From: Massilia forsythiae
GTDB lineage: Bacteria; Pseudomonadota; Gammaproteobacteria; Burkholderiales; Burkholderiaceae_D
NCBI RefSeq assembly: GCF_012849555.1
Contig: NZ_CP051685.1
Coordinates: 2,666,001-2,730,000, forward strand
Direction: 5' to 3'
Length of the DNA stretch: 64,000 bases
The translations under genes were made by a program, and so were the position numbers. Shown here in pieces: positions 38,337 through 47,754 of the stretch. How positions within the stretch are numbered: position 1 is the first letter of the stretch; every line of letters begins with the position of its first letter. Under the pieces are notes generated by a model that did no database searches, was not told the DNA's origin, and saw nothing but the letters and a program-made list of their open reading frames with translations.

Positions 38337-39158
38337 ATGACAGACAAATACTGCGTAATCGGCAACCCGATCGCCCACAGCAAATCCCCCGAGATCCACG
38401 CCGCCTTCGCAGCCGAAACCGGGCAGGACCTCATCTACGAACGTCGCCTGTCTCCGCTCGACGGCTTCGCCGCCACCGTGCGCGAGCTGGCGGCGCAGGG
38501 CTGGCGCGGCGCCAATGTCACCGTGCCGTTCAAGCTGGAAGCGGCCGGCGTCGCCACCCGCCTGGCCGAGCGCGCGCGCCTGGCCGGCGCCGTGAACACG
38601 CTGCTGTTCGAGGCCGGCGGCGGGATCGTCGGCGACAACACCGACGGTCCCGGCCTGGTGGCCGACATCGTGCGCAATGCCGGCGTGGCGCTGGCAGGCA
38701 AGCGCGTGCTGCTGCTGGGCGCCGGCGGCGCCGCGCGCGGCGTGATCCTGCCGATCCTGCAGGAAGGCCCGGCGGCGATCGTGATCGCCAACCGCACGCG
38801 CGCCACCGCCGACGAACTCGTCGCTCACTTCGGCGCGCACCTGGCGCATGCCGGCCAGCTGAGCGCCTGCGGCTACGACGCCATCGACGGCGGCTTCGAC
38901 GTGGTCGTCAACGCCACCTCGGCCAGCCTGGGCGCGGCGCTGCCGCCGGTGCCGGCCACGGCGTTGAAGCCGGGCGCGCTGGCGCTGGACATGATGTACG
39001 GGAAGGAACCGAGCCCGTTCATGGCATTCGCCGCCGGCCACGGCGCGGTCGTGCGCGACGGCCTCGGCATGCTGGTCGAGCAGGCCGCCGAAGCGTTTGC
39101 CTTGTGGCGCGGCGTGCGTCCGCAGACGGCAGCGCTGCTGCAGCGGCTGCGCGCATGA
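38337..39158 (+). CDS. aroE: Shikimate dehydrogenase
   Basis: A 273-residue NADP-dependent shikimate dehydrogenase. The substrate half has [20 protein letters not shown] and [12 protein letters not shown] with the catalytic lysine. The NADP half has the loop [17 protein letters not shown] and [12 protein letters not shown]. The start at 38337 follows immediately on a family-typical beta strand. It sits between tonB and mtgA and makes shikimate pathway flux together with aroQ elsewhere in the window. Confidence 0.95.
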   Translation: MTDKYCVIGNPIAHSKSPEIHAAFAAETGQDLIYERRLSPLDGFAATVRELAAQGWRGANVTVPFKLEAAGVATRLAERARLAGAVNTLLFEAGGGIVGDNTDGPGLVADIVRNAGVALAGKRVLLLGAGGAARGVILPILQEGPAAIVIANRTRATADELVAHFGAHLAHAGQLSACGYDAIDGGFDVVVNATSASLGAALPPVPATALKPGALALDMMYGKEPSPFMAFAAGHGAVVRDGLGMLVEQAAEAFALWRGVRPQTAALLQRLRA

Positions 39159-39171
39159 TGAGGGCGAGCGC

Positions 39172-39951
39172 ATGATGAAGGTGGGCGCAGCCAGGGCGGC
39201 TCCGGCGAAAGGGGGCAGGGCAGGCAAGCCGACTGGCGGCAAGCCGGCGCGCGCAGCGAACAGTCCGCGTCGCTGGCTCAAGTGGCTGGTACTCGGGCCA
39301 CTGTTGCTGGTGCTGCTGCTCCAGCTGTATTTCTTCCTGATGGTGTGCTGGTGGACCCGGTTCGATCCGTCGTCGACCAGCATGATGCGCACGCAGCTGT
39401 CCGAGCTGCGCGTGCAGAACCCGAACGCCACGCTGAAGCAGACCTGGGTGCCGTACGCGCGCATCTCGGACAACCTCAAGCGCGCCGTGATCGCCTCCGA
39501 GGACGCCAACTTCGCCGAGCACGACGGCGTCGACTGGGACGCGCTGGAAAAGGCCTACGAGCGCAACAACAAGCGCCACAAGGTGGTCGGCGGCGGCTCC
39601 ACCATCACCCAGCAGCTGGCCAAGAACCTGTTCCTGTCCGGCTCGCGCAACTACCTGCGCAAGGGCCAGGAACTGGTGATCGCCTACATGCTGGAAGCGG
39701 TGATGAGCAAGGAACGCATCCTCGAGATCTACCTGAACGTGGTCGAGTTCGGGCGTGGCGTATTCGGCGCCGAAGCCGCGGCGCGCTACTACTACCGCAC
39801 CGCCGCCGCCAGCCTGAACGCCACCCAGGCCGCGCGCCTGGCGGTGATGCTGCCCAACCCGCGCTACTACGACCGCCACCGCAGCACCAGCTACCTGGCG
39901 CGCCGCACCGGCATCATCCAGCGCCGCATGAGTGCCGCCGACCTGCCATGA
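39172..39951 (+). CDS. mtgA: Monofunctional biosynthetic peptidoglycan transglycosylase
   Basis: A 259-residue GT51 enzyme that polymerises lipid II glycans. One membrane helix lies at about residues 40-58 (WLVLGPLLLVLLLQLYFF). The catalytic glutamate is in VIASEDANFAEHDGVDWDAL, with the family motifs GGGSTITQQLAKNLFLS and VEFGRGVFGAEAAARYYY. There is no transpeptidase domain. The ATG at 39172 is preceded by a weak GAGGG site and starts 13 bases after aroE. Confidence 0.95.
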   Translation: MMKVGAARAAPAKGGRAGKPTGGKPARAANSPRRWLKWLVLGPLLLVLLLQLYFFLMVCWWTRFDPSSTSMMRTQLSELRVQNPNATLKQTWVPYARISDNLKRAVIASEDANFAEHDGVDWDALEKAYERNNKRHKVVGGGSTITQQLAKNLFLSGSRNYLRKGQELVIAYMLEAVMSKERILEIYLNVVEFGRGVFGAEAAARYYYRTAAASLNATQAARLAVMLPNPRYYDRHRSTSYLARRTGIIQRRMSAADLP

Positions 39952-40255
39952 CATTCGGGGTCAGAGCACTTTCGGCGGCAAATTCGGGGTCAGAGCAGAA
40001 ATCGCATGCGGGTTTCGCCGATGCGTTCGTACGGCCAAGTAGCGCCAAGTCTGCAAAACCGTTGCGTCGACAAGCCGATAGTTAAAACAAGCAATTTCCT
40101 GCAATTGTGCTCTGACCCCGAATTCACGTTCGAATCTGCTTTGACCCCGAATCTAAGACCTTGCTCGTGGGCAGAATTATCGGCCGTGGGGTGGCCGGCC
40201 TCAGGGCTTACGGGTACACTTGCGCTGTTTCCGAATCCGGCCGAGAAAGCAGCGC
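39952..40255. other. 304-bp gap between mtgA and corA
   Basis: It contains the family 3 repeat cluster (39953-40152) and about 100 bases of leader for corA. I see no gene and no clear promoter. Confidence 0.6.
39953..40152. repeat. Family 3 repeat cluster (TTCGGGGTCAGAGCA), two inverted pairs
   Basis: The motif TTCGGGGTCAGAGCA occurs forward near 39953-39969 and 39981-39998 and in reverse complement near 40108-40124 and (one base changed) 40136-40152. About 110 bases of unrelated sequence lie between. A second cluster is at 45041-45155. It resembles REP elements that are moved by RAYT transposases; no such gene is here. It occupies most of the gap between mtgA and corA. Confidence 0.85.
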
Positions 40256-41221
40256 ATGATCAACGTATTTGTCCTCCAGAATGGCCGACTGAACCAGGTG
40301 CCGATCGCCTCGCGCGCCGATCTGGAGAACGTGGCGCCTGTCTGGGTCGATCTCACCGATCCGACCGACGAGGAGCGCGCCTGGGTCAAGGCGACCTACG
40401 ACGTGGTGCTGCCCGGCGAGGACGAGGTCTCGGACATCGAAGCGTCGGCGCGCTACTACGAGGGCGAGAACGGCGACCTGCACCTGCGCACCGATTTCCT
40501 GCGCGAGGAAGAGGACGGCCCGTCGCGCATCGTCACCGTCGCCTTCATCCTGGCGCGCAAAATCCTGTTTTCGGTCCACAACGACGAGCTGCCGGTGTTC
40601 CGCCTGGTGCGCCTGCGCGCGCGTTCGCGTCCTGGCTCGATCGAGGATTACATGGACGTGCTGCTCGACCTGTATGCGACCGACGCCGAGTACTCGGCCG
40701 ACACGCTGGAAGGCATCTATAAAACGCTGGAAGAAGTCAGCGAGCGCGTGCTGCAGAAGGACTTTAGCGACCAGGACGCGGCCGCCGCGCTGAACGCGAT
40801 CGCCCACGAGGAAGACTTGAACGGCCGTATCCGCCGCAACATGATGGACACCCGCCGTGCCGTCAGCTTCCTGATGCGCGGGCGCTTGCTGAATACCGAC
40901 CAGTTCGAGGAAGCGCGCCAGATCCTGCGCGACATCGAATCGCTGGACGGCCACACTTCCTTCCTGTTCGACAAGATCAACTTCCTGATGGACGCCACCG
41001 TCGGCTTCATCAACATCAACCAGAACAAGATCATCAAGATCTTCTCGGTGGCCTCGGTCGCCTTTTTGCCGCCGACCCTGATCGCCAGCATCTACGGCAT
41101 GAACTTCAAGTTCCTGCCCGAGCTGGAATGGCAGTTCGGCTATGGCTGGTCGCTCAGCCTGATGATCATCAGCGCGATCGCGCCCTTCCTGTATTTCCGC
41201 CATCGCGGCTGGTTGAAATAA
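40256..41221 (+). CDS. corA: CorA-family magnesium/cobalt transporter
   Basis: A 321-residue CorA channel. Residues 1-250 form the cytoplasmic funnel, rich in acidic and helical segments. Two C-terminal membrane helices follow, joined by the selectivity motif in SIYGMNFKFLPELEW (the GMN sequence). The basic tail after the last helix is short (FRHRGWLK). The start at 40256 (MINVFVLQNGRLNQV) fits the family; an upstream in-frame ATG adds 12 residues. Function as a magnesium channel is well supported by the motif. Confidence 0.93.
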   Translation: MINVFVLQNGRLNQVPIASRADLENVAPVWVDLTDPTDEERAWVKATYDVVLPGEDEVSDIEASARYYEGENGDLHLRTDFLREEEDGPSRIVTVAFILARKILFSVHNDELPVFRLVRLRARSRPGSIEDYMDVLLDLYATDAEYSADTLEGIYKTLEEVSERVLQKDFSDQDAAAALNAIAHEEDLNGRIRRNMMDTRRAVSFLMRGRLLNTDQFEEARQILRDIESLDGHTSFLFDKINFLMDATVGFININQNKIIKIFSVASVAFLPPTLIASIYGMNFKFLPELEWQFGYGWSLSLMIISAIAPFLYFRHRGWLK

Positions 41222-41261
41222 GCGCCCGCCGAGCGTCATTCCAAAAATCCCCGATTTACTT

Positions 41262-41288
41262 ATCAGGACGTAGCAAAAACGTCCTGAT
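41262..41288 (+). terminator. Possible terminator hairpin after corA
   Basis: A perfect 10-bp stem ATCAGGACGT/ACGTCCTGAT with a seven-base loop, 40 bases past the corA stop. There is no T run after it, so termination is uncertain. Confidence 0.45.
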
Positions 41289-41343
41289 TCATCTCAAGTT
41301 CACCTACATGTTCATGTATTCACCTCATGCATGTTGACTTTGT

Positions 41344-41364
41344 AATGAGAATTGTTATCATTTG
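41344..41364. promoter_or_regulatory. Fur box upstream of the siderophore receptor
   Basis: TGAGAAT-T-GTTATCA (41346-41360) fits the Fur 7-1-7 pattern TGAtAAT-n-ATTaTCA with two changes. It is 107-121 bp before the receptor ATG, in the only promoter-sized gap. Iron-dependent repression of the receptor and PepSY genes is expected. Confidence 0.75.
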
Positions 41365-41466
41365 CGTTTTGATTCACGCTGTCCGCCACCTGCGCGCCTG
41401 TTCGCGGCGCCTGCGCCACCCCAGCCGATCACATAACCATTTCGCTTATCCATTACTGAGGAATCC

Positions 41467-43680
41467 ATGAACATGCACGCGCACGCCCGCCAGCGCCGTA
41501 ACCCGCACCTGAACCGTATCGCCCTGCTGGTGGCGGCCGCGCTCCCGCTGATCGCCCAGGCGCAGTCGGCCGACGACGCCGGCCAGGACATCCAGCAAGT
41601 CAAGATCCGCGCCCAGAAGGTCGGCGAGACCACGGAAGGCAGCGGCCTGTACACGACCGGGCGCGACCGCACCGCCACGCCGCTGTCGATGAGCGTGCGC
41701 GAGACCCCGCAGGCGGTCACCATCGTGACCCAGCAGCGCATCGAGGACCAGAACCTGGTGACGGTGAGCGACGTCGTCAACAACGTGGTCGGCATTTCGG
41801 TCAACCAGTACGAAACCAGCCGCGCCGGCTTCACCGCGCGCGGCTTCGACATCGACAACCTGCAGATCGACGGCGTGCCGACCACCTTCGAGCAATCCTG
41901 GAGCGCGGGCGAGGTGCTGGGCAGCCTGGCGATCTACGACCGCGTCGACGTGGTGCGCGGCGCCACCGGCCTGGTGACCGGCGCCGGCAATCCGTCGGCG
42001 GCGATCAACCTGGTGCGCAAGCATGCCGACAGCAAGAGCGTGACGGGCAACGTCGAAGCCGCCGTCAGCAGCTGGAACGGCCGCCGCGTGCTGGGCGACG
42101 TGTCCACGCCGCTGAACACGGACGGCTCGATCCGCGGCCGCGTGGTGGGCGAATACACGTCCGCCGACAGCTGGGTCGACCGCCTGAAGAACAAGAGCCA
42201 GACCCTGTACGCCACGGTCGAAGCCGACCTGGGACCGAAGACACTGCTCTCGGCCGGCTACAGCCACCAGGAAAACCGCGCGCAGAACCCGATGTGGGGC
42301 GGCCTGCCGTACTTCTACAGCGACGGCAGCCGCACCGACTGGGACGTGTCGAAGACCTCGTCCGCCGACTGGACCCGCTGGCCGACCAGCTACGACAACG
42401 CCTTCGTCAGCCTGGACCACGGCTTCGACAATGGCTGGAAGCTGCGCGCCACCTACGACCACGGCGACCGCACCGGCGATTCCTACCTGCTGTACCTGGC
42501 CGGCGTGCCGAACCGCCAGACCGGCACCACCCTGGACGCCTACACCGGCACCTACCACACCAAGACCAAGCAGGACAATTTCGGCCTGCAGGCCAGCGGC
42601 GCCTTCGAACTGGCCGGCCGCAAGCACGACGCCGCCTTCGGTTATACGCATTTGAAGCAGGAGTTCCGCTCCGACAGCCGCGCCTACGATTACGGTACTG
42701 CCAGCACCGCGGTCGGCAACTTCAATACCTGGAACCCGTCGGCCTACCCGACCCCGACCTTCGGCGGCCTGAGCTTCTACGAAAGCAGCGAGACCAAGCA
42801 GGAAGCGCTGTACGGCATGCTGCGCTTTTCGCTGGCCGATCCGCTCAAGCTGATCGTCGGCGCGCGCGTCACCGACTACGGAAAGACCGGGCGCGGCCTG
42901 TACACCACGGCCTACCGCCTGAAGAGCGACCACGAAGTCACCCCGTACGCCGGCCTGGTGTACGACATCAACAACAACTACTCGGTCTACGCCAGCTACA
43001 CCGACATCTTCCAGCCGCAGAACCTGAAAGACCTGGCCGGCAACAACCTGGACCCGATCAAGGGCAAGAGCTACGAAGCCGGCGTCAAGGGCGAGTTCCT
43101 GGACGGCCGTGTAAACGGTTCGCTGGCCGTCTTCAAGATCGAGCAGGACAAGCTGGGCCAGGCCGGCGGCATGGTCGACCGCGACGGTGCCGGCCCGCTG
43201 GCACTGGAGCCGTACTACGTCGCCAGCCGCGGCGCCAAGAGCGAAGGCTTCGAGATGGAGCTGACCGGCGAACTGGCGCCGGGCTGGAACGCCACCGCCG
43301 GCTACTCGCAGTTCCGCGCCAAGGATGCCAGCGGCGTCGACTTCAACAGCATCTACCCGCGCCGCCTGCTGCGCGTGTTCACCACCTACCGCCTGCCGGA
43401 AGCGTGGAGCGCGCTGACCGTCGGCGGCGGCGTCAACTGGGAAGGCCGCACCTATACGGTCGATCCGACTGCGCCGGCCAACAGCAACGGCCTGATCGAG
43501 CAGGAGAAGTTCAGCCTGGTGAACCTGATGGCGCGCTACGAGTTCAGCAAGAACCTGTCGGCGCAACTCAACGTCAACAACCTGCTCGACAAGAAGCACT
43601 TCACCATGTTCGCGGCCTATAACCAGATCACCTACGGCGCGCCGCGCAGCGCGTCGCTGACCTTCAAGTACCGGTTCTGA
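41467..43680 (+). CDS. TonB-dependent siderophore receptor (FhuE-like)
   Basis: A 737-residue outer-membrane receptor. Residues 1-33 are a signal peptide ending AQAQS. The plug domain spans about 55-175 and contains ARGFDIDNLQIDGVPT and VDVVRGATGLVTGAGNPSAA. A 22-strand barrel follows, ending in the aromatic SLTFKYRF typical of outer-membrane proteins. No STN signalling domain is present, so sigma/anti-sigma control is unlikely. The plug and the YDINNNYSVYASYTDIFQPQ stretch resemble FhuE-type receptors for hydroxamate siderophores; the ligand is inferred. A Fur box lies upstream and a PepSY protein follows. Confidence 0.93.
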   Translation: MNMHAHARQRRNPHLNRIALLVAAALPLIAQAQSADDAGQDIQQVKIRAQKVGETTEGSGLYTTGRDRTATPLSMSVRETPQAVTIVTQQRIEDQNLVTVSDVVNNVVGISVNQYETSRAGFTARGFDIDNLQIDGVPTTFEQSWSAGEVLGSLAIYDRVDVVRGATGLVTGAGNPSAAINLVRKHADSKSVTGNVEAAVSSWNGRRVLGDVSTPLNTDGSIRGRVVGEYTSADSWVDRLKNKSQTLYATVEADLGPKTLLSAGYSHQENRAQNPMWGGLPYFYSDGSRTDWDVSKTSSADWTRWPTSYDNAFVSLDHGFDNGWKLRATYDHGDRTGDSYLLYLAGVPNRQTGTTLDAYTGTYHTKTKQDNFGLQASGAFELAGRKHDAAFGYTHLKQEFRSDSRAYDYGTASTAVGNFNTWNPSAYPTPTFGGLSFYESSETKQEALYGMLRFSLADPLKLIVGARVTDYGKTGRGLYTTAYRLKSDHEVTPYAGLVYDINNNYSVYASYTDIFQPQNLKDLAGNNLDPIKGKSYEAGVKGEFLDGRVNGSLAVFKIEQDKLGQAGGMVDRDGAGPLALEPYYVASRGAKSEGFEMELTGELAPGWNATAGYSQFRAKDASGVDFNSIYPRRLLRVFTTYRLPEAWSALTVGGGVNWEGRTYTVDPTAPANSNGLIEQEKFSLVNLMARYEFSKNLSAQLNVNNLLDKKHFTMFAAYNQITYGAPRSASLTFKYRF

Positions 43681-43748
43681 TGCCGCTCCCGCCCGCGCCG
43701 GCGCCAGACGTGCCGGTGCGGGTTTGTTCAATTCGATGCGAGGTTACA

Positions 43749-45041
43749 ATGCGCGCCTTCTGGACCCTGGTTCACCGTTACCTCGGCCTGCTCACCGCAG
43801 GCTTCCTGTTCATAAGCGGCGTGACCGGCGCCGTCATCTCGTGGGACCACGAGCTGGACGACGTGCTCAACCCGCACCTGATGGAGGCGCACACGCCGGG
43901 CCAGCCGCAATCGTCGCTGGCGCTGGCCAGGCAGGTCGAGGCGCGCTATCCGGACGTGCGCGTCTCCTTCATCCCGCTGCATGTGGAGGCGGGCGAATCG
44001 CTGGCGCTGGGCGTCTCGCCGCGTTTCGACAAGGCCACCGGGGAACTCACCAAGCCGGGCTTCAACCAGGTCTTCGTCGATCCGGTCAGCGGCGCCGAAC
44101 TCGGCAAGCGCGAGTGGGGCGCGGTCTGGCCGATCACCCAGGAAACCTTCGTCTCCTTCCTGTACCGCCTGCACTACACGCTGCACATCCCGGAACTGTG
44201 GGGCATCGACCGCTGGGGCCTGTGGCTGATGGGCGGCATCGCCATGATCTGGATGGTCGACAGCTTCGTCGGCTTCTACCTGACGCTGCCGGTGCGCCGC
44301 AAGGGGGCAGCGGCTGTTGCGGCCGCGGCCGGGGCGGGCGTCGCCAGGGGGCCCGCCGGCAAATCGTGGTGGCAGCGCTGGCAGCCGGCCTGGAAGGTGC
44401 GCTGGCGCGGCGGCAGCAGCAAACTGAATTTCGACCTGCATCGGGCGTTCAGCCTGTGGACCTGGATCCTGCTGTTCATCCTGGCCTTCACCGCGTTCTC
44501 GCTGAACCTGTACAACGAAATCTTCTATCCGGTGATCAGCAAGATGTCGCAGGTGACGCCGACGCCGTTCGACACCCGCCCGATGGCCGACAAGCTGCAC
44601 CTGGTCGAGCCGCGCGTGCCCTTCGGCGACATCGCGGCGCGCGCCGGCGCGGAAGCAGGCCGGCGCAACTGGAGCGAGCCGGTCGGCAGCGTCTACTATT
44701 CGCAGGAATTCGGCATCTACATGGTCAGCCTGTACAAGCCGGGCGACGACCACGGCGCCGGCGGCGTCGGTCCGGCGCTGCTGTACTACGACGGCGTCGA
44801 CGGCCGCCTGCTGGGCCAGCGCCAGCCGTGGAAGGGCACCGCCGCCGACATCTTCGTGCAGGCCCAGTTCCCGCTGCACTCGGGGCGCATCCTCGGCTTG
44901 CCGGGGCGCATCCTGATCTCGGCGATGGGCCTGGTGGTGGCCATGCTGAGCGTGACCGGCGTGATCATCTGGTGGCGCAAGCGCGCCTCGCGCCAGGTAG
45001 CGGCGATCCAGCGCCAGGCAGCGGTGATGCGCGGCGCCTGA
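43749..45041 (+). CDS. PepSY-domain membrane protein (iron-regulated, PiuB-like)
   Basis: A 430-residue inner-membrane protein with about four transmembrane helices. The N-terminal PepSY_TM motif reads FWTLVHRYLGLLTAGFLFIS, and later helices include LNFDLHRAFSLWTWILLFIL with conserved histidines. Between them are two PepSY-like periplasmic parts. The last helix ends GVIIWWRKRASRQ. Proteins of this type are encoded beside siderophore receptors and are thought to reduce ferric siderophores or assist release. It starts at 43749 with GAGGT upstream, 68 bases after the receptor, and should share its Fur control. Confidence 0.88.
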   Translation: MRAFWTLVHRYLGLLTAGFLFISGVTGAVISWDHELDDVLNPHLMEAHTPGQPQSSLALARQVEARYPDVRVSFIPLHVEAGESLALGVSPRFDKATGELTKPGFNQVFVDPVSGAELGKREWGAVWPITQETFVSFLYRLHYTLHIPELWGIDRWGLWLMGGIAMIWMVDSFVGFYLTLPVRRKGAAAVAAAAGAGVARGPAGKSWWQRWQPAWKVRWRGGSSKLNFDLHRAFSLWTWILLFILAFTAFSLNLYNEIFYPVISKMSQVTPTPFDTRPMADKLHLVEPRVPFGDIAARAGAEAGRRNWSEPVGSVYYSQEFGIYMVSLYKPGDDHGAGGVGPALLYYDGVDGRLLGQRQPWKGTAADIFVQAQFPLHSGRILGLPGRILISAMGLVVAMLSVTGVIIWWRKRASRQVAAIQRQAAVMRGA

Positions 45042-45155
45042 AATTCGGGGTGAAATTCGGGGTCAGAGCACAATTCGGAAATTCGGGGTCAGAGCAGAAT
45101 GCCGAAGCGGCATTCTGCTCTGACCCCGAATTCAAAAGTGCTCTGACCCCGAATT
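45041..45155. repeat. Family 3 repeat forming a nested perfect hairpin
   Basis: An 18-bp perfect outer pair (45054-45071 with 45138-45155) encloses a 24-bp perfect inner pair (45080-45103 with 45109-45132) with a five-base loop. Both pairs carry TTCGGGGTCAGAGCA. A truncated copy starts at 45041. It lies between the convergent PepSY gene and hemL. A second cluster is at 39953-40152. Confidence 0.9.
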
Positions 45156-45161
45156 CATCAA

Positions 45162-46457
45162 TTACACCAGGCGCGCGAACACGCGGCGGGCCGCTTCGAC
45201 GGTTTCGGCGATGACGGCGTCGTCGTGCGCCGCCGAGACGAAGCCGGCCTCGAACATCGCCGGCGCGAAGTACACGCCTTCTTCCAGCATGCCGTGGAAG
45301 AAGCTGTTGAACCTGGCCTTGTCGCCAGCCATCATCTGGCCGTAGCTGGCCGGCACGTGCGACGAGAAGTACATGCCGAACATGCCGCCGACGGCATCGG
45401 CGCAGAACGGAATGCCGGCCTCCTGCGCCGCCGCCGTCAAGCCGTCCGCCAGTTTATTCGTCTGCGCCGCCAGCCTGTCGTAGAAGCCGGGTTCCTGCAC
45501 CAGCTTCAGCGTGGTCATGCCGGCCGCCACCGCCACCGGGTTGCCGGACAGGGTGCCGGCCTGGTACACCGGGCCGACCGGGGCCATCTTTTCCATCAGG
45601 TCGGCGCGCCCGCCGAAGGCCGCCACCGGCAGGCCGCCGCCGATCACCTTGCCCAGCGCGGTCAGGTCGGGGACGATGCCGTACAATTCCTGGGCGCCGC
45701 CCAGGCCGACGCGGAAGCCCGACATCACTTCGTCGAAGATCAGCACGGCGCCGTATTCCGTGCACAGTTCGCGCATGCGCTGCAGGAATTCCGGGGTGGC
45801 GCGGATCAGGTTCATGTTGCCGGCCACCGCTTCCACGATCACGCAGGCGATGCTGTCGCCCATCGACGCGAACGCGTCTTCCAGTTGCGGCACGTTGTTA
45901 TAGTCGAGCACCAGCGTGTGCTTGACGAAATCTTCCGGCACGCCGGCCGAGGTCGGGTTGCCGAAGGTGAGCAGGCCGGAACCGGCCTTGACCAGCAGCG
46001 AATCGGCGTGGCCGTGGTAGCAGCCTTCGAACTTGACGATCTTGTCGCGGCCGGTGGCGCCGCGCGCCAGGCGCAGCGCGCTCATGGTCGCCTCGGTGCC
46101 GGACGAGACCAGGCGCACCTGCTCGAGCGACGGCACCAGGCGGCACAGTTCCTCGGCGATCTCGATCTCTCCCTCGGTCGGCGCGCCGAACGACAGGCCG
46201 CGCGCGGCCGCGTCCTGCACCGCCTTCACCACCTGCGGGTGCGCATGGCCGACGATGGCCGGGCCCCAGGAACCGATGTAGTCGATGTAGCGCTTGCCGT
46301 CGGCGTCCCAGAAATACGGGCCTTCGGCGCGCGTGATGAAGCGCGGCGTGCCGCCCACCGAGCGGAAGGCGCGCACCGGGGAATTCACGCCGCCGGGGGT
46401 GCTGTGCTGGGCGCGGGCAAACAGGATGTCGTTCTGGGAATGGTGATCTGGAGTCAT
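45162..46457 (-). CDS. hemL: Glutamate-1-semialdehyde 2,1-aminomutase
   Basis: A 431-residue PLP enzyme that makes 5-aminolevulinate, the first tetrapyrrole precursor. The PLP lysine is K270 in [19 protein letters not shown]. Other parts are [19 protein letters not shown] and [20 protein letters not shown]. The start at 46457 is chosen over an upstream ATG because [20 protein letters not shown] matches the family start. It lies 59 bases after the ThiD-like gene on the same strand. The nested repeat hairpin begins right after its stop and may end the message. Confidence 0.96.
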   Translation of the reverse strand: MTPDHHSQNDILFARAQHSTPGGVNSPVRAFRSVGGTPRFITRAEGPYFWDADGKRYIDYIGSWGPAIVGHAHPQVVKAVQDAAARGLSFGAPTEGEIEIAEELCRLVPSLEQVRLVSSGTEATMSALRLARGATGRDKIVKFEGCYHGHADSLLVKAGSGLLTFGNPTSAGVPEDFVKHTLVLDYNNVPQLEDAFASMGDSIACVIVEAVAGNMNLIRATPEFLQRMRELCTEYGAVLIFDEVMSGFRVGLGGAQELYGIVPDLTALGKVIGGGLPVAAFGGRADLMEKMAPVGPVYQAGTLSGNPVAVAAGMTTLKLVQEPGFYDRLAAQTNKLADGLTAAAQEAGIPFCADAVGGMFGMYFSSHVPASYGQMMAGDKARFNSFFHGMLEEGVYFAPAMFEAGFVSAAHDDAVIAETVEAARRVFARLV

Positions 46458-46516
46458 GGTGTCGTGGTTGGATGCGGTGGGACGCACGCCGGCGGGGAAG
46501 GGCGACGCGCGCGGCG

Positions 46517-47335
46517 TCAGCAGCCGCCGCCAGGCATGCGGAAAAGTTTGTTGGGGACCAGCTTGCCCATGCCGAAGCGGCAGGCGTTGAGCAGGGCGCC
46601 GCTGGTGTAGTCCTGGGCCGCCGCCAGCGCGTCGGCGGCCGTCGCGCCGCGCGCCATGTGCGCCGCCAGTGCCGCTGACAGGGTGCCGCCGGCGCCGATG
46701 AAGGGACCGGGCAGGTGGCGGCCCCAGGGCAGGCTGGCCAGCAGGCCGTGGCCGCCGTACAGGTTGTTGGTGCGCGCGCCGTCGCCGCCGCCGGTGCCGG
46801 TCACCAGCACGTGGCCGCAGCCGAAGGCGATCAGTTCGTCCACGTCTTCCTGCAGGGGCGCTTCGGTGCCCGGTTCGCGCCAGCAGTCGGCGAAGCGTGC
46901 CAGCTCGGCCTGCGACAGCATCAGCACGCTGGCCTGCGGCGCCAGCAGCTGGTGCAGCAGGGTCAGCATGTCGTCGTCGCGCAGGCAGTCCGGCATGGCC
47001 GAGGTGAACGGGTCGAGGATCAGCGGCAGGTTGGCGTAGTCGGAGACGATTTCGGCGATCGCGGCGATCTGTTCCAGCCCGACCATGGCGCCGACCTTGA
47101 TGGCGGACACCGGCATGTCTTCGAGCAGCATGCGCGCCTGCGCCGAGACCGCGGCCGCGTCGACCGGCTGGATGTCGTCGACGCGCGCCGAATCGGCCAC
47201 CAGCAGTCCGGTGACCACCGACAGGCCGTGGCAGCCGTGCATGGCGAATGCGGCCACATCCGATTGGATGCCCAAAGCGCCGACCGGGTCTGCCGGCCCG
47301 AACGTGAGGATGAGAGGAGACGGTTGGTTTTGCAC
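46517..47335 (-). CDS. thiD: ThiD-like hydroxymethylpyrimidine kinase homologue
   Basis: A 272-residue ribokinase-fold protein close to ThiD, which phosphorylates HMP and HMP-P in thiamine synthesis. Family features are [20 protein letters not shown] at the start, [18 protein letters not shown] and the [19 protein letters not shown] stretch. The usual C-terminal GTGCT signature, with its anion-hole cysteine, reads GAGGT ([17 protein letters not shown]) here, so activity is uncertain. It starts with GTG at 47335 and has no strong ribosome site. It is divergent from rubredoxin across 56 bp and upstream of hemL. Confidence 0.75.
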   Translation of the reverse strand: MQNQPSPLILTFGPADPVGALGIQSDVAAFAMHGCHGLSVVTGLLVADSARVDDIQPVDAAAVSAQARMLLEDMPVSAIKVGAMVGLEQIAAIAEIVSDYANLPLILDPFTSAMPDCLRDDDMLTLLHQLLAPQASVLMLSQAELARFADCWREPGTEAPLQEDVDELIAFGCGHVLVTGTGGGDGARTNNLYGGHGLLASLPWGRHLPGPFIGAGGTLSAALAAHMARGATAADALAAAQDYTSGALLNACRFGMGKLVPNKLFRMPGGGC

Positions 47336-47391
47336 AGCGGGTAGATTAAGATACCTGACTTCGCATTTTACTAGATACAGGGAACCGAAAC

Positions 47392-47577
47392 GTGAGCAAC
47401 GAAACACAGACTTACCAGACCTGGATGTGCCTGATCTGCGGCTGGGTCTACGACGAAGCCACGGGCAGCCCGGAAGACGGCATCGCGCCCGGCACCCGCT
47501 GGGCGGACGTGCCGATGAACTGGACCTGCCCGGAGTGCGGCGCCCGCAAGGACGACTTCGAGATGACGGCGATCTGA
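47392..47577 (+). CDS. Rubredoxin
   Basis: A 61-residue rubredoxin, a one-iron electron carrier. The four iron cysteines are C13 and C16 (MCLICGWVYDEATG) and C46 and C49 (TCPECGARKDDFEM). It starts with GTG, after a CAGGGAACC site. It is alone between the ThiD-like gene and pilG, a common betaproteobacterial arrangement. The redox partner is not evident. A terminator follows. Confidence 0.95.
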   Translation: MSNETQTYQTWMCLICGWVYDEATGSPEDGIAPGTRWADVPMNWTCPECGARKDDFEMTAI

Positions 47578-47598
47578 CCGGGCCGCAACCGATCCTCC

Positions 47599-47653
47599 GG
47601 CCGCGCCGGGCTTGCCGCTTGAATAACGGCAAGCCGCGCGGCCAAAATTTTTT
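47599..47653 (+). terminator. Rho-independent terminator of rubredoxin
   Basis: An imperfect stem (GGCCGCGC..GGCTTGCCG against CGGCAAGCC.GCGCGGCC, with a two-base bulge) and a nine-base loop, followed by AAAATTTTTT. Confidence 0.8.
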
Positions 47654-47729
47654 GCGGAAAACTTGGCTGGTGTCGAGTTGACGCATTGCAACACTTTGCG
47701 CACAAGCCCGGCGCCCTATGCTATCGTGC

Positions 47730-47751
47730 AGTTTCATGCTGAAGTGAAACT
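47730..47751. promoter_or_regulatory. Inverted repeat over the pilG ribosome site
   Basis: AGTTTCA (47730-47736) pairs perfectly with TGAAACT (47745-47751), three bases before the pilG ATG. The hairpin would cover the GAAG ribosome-site region, or the dyad could be an operator. Confidence 0.4.
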
Positions 47752-47754
47752 AAT

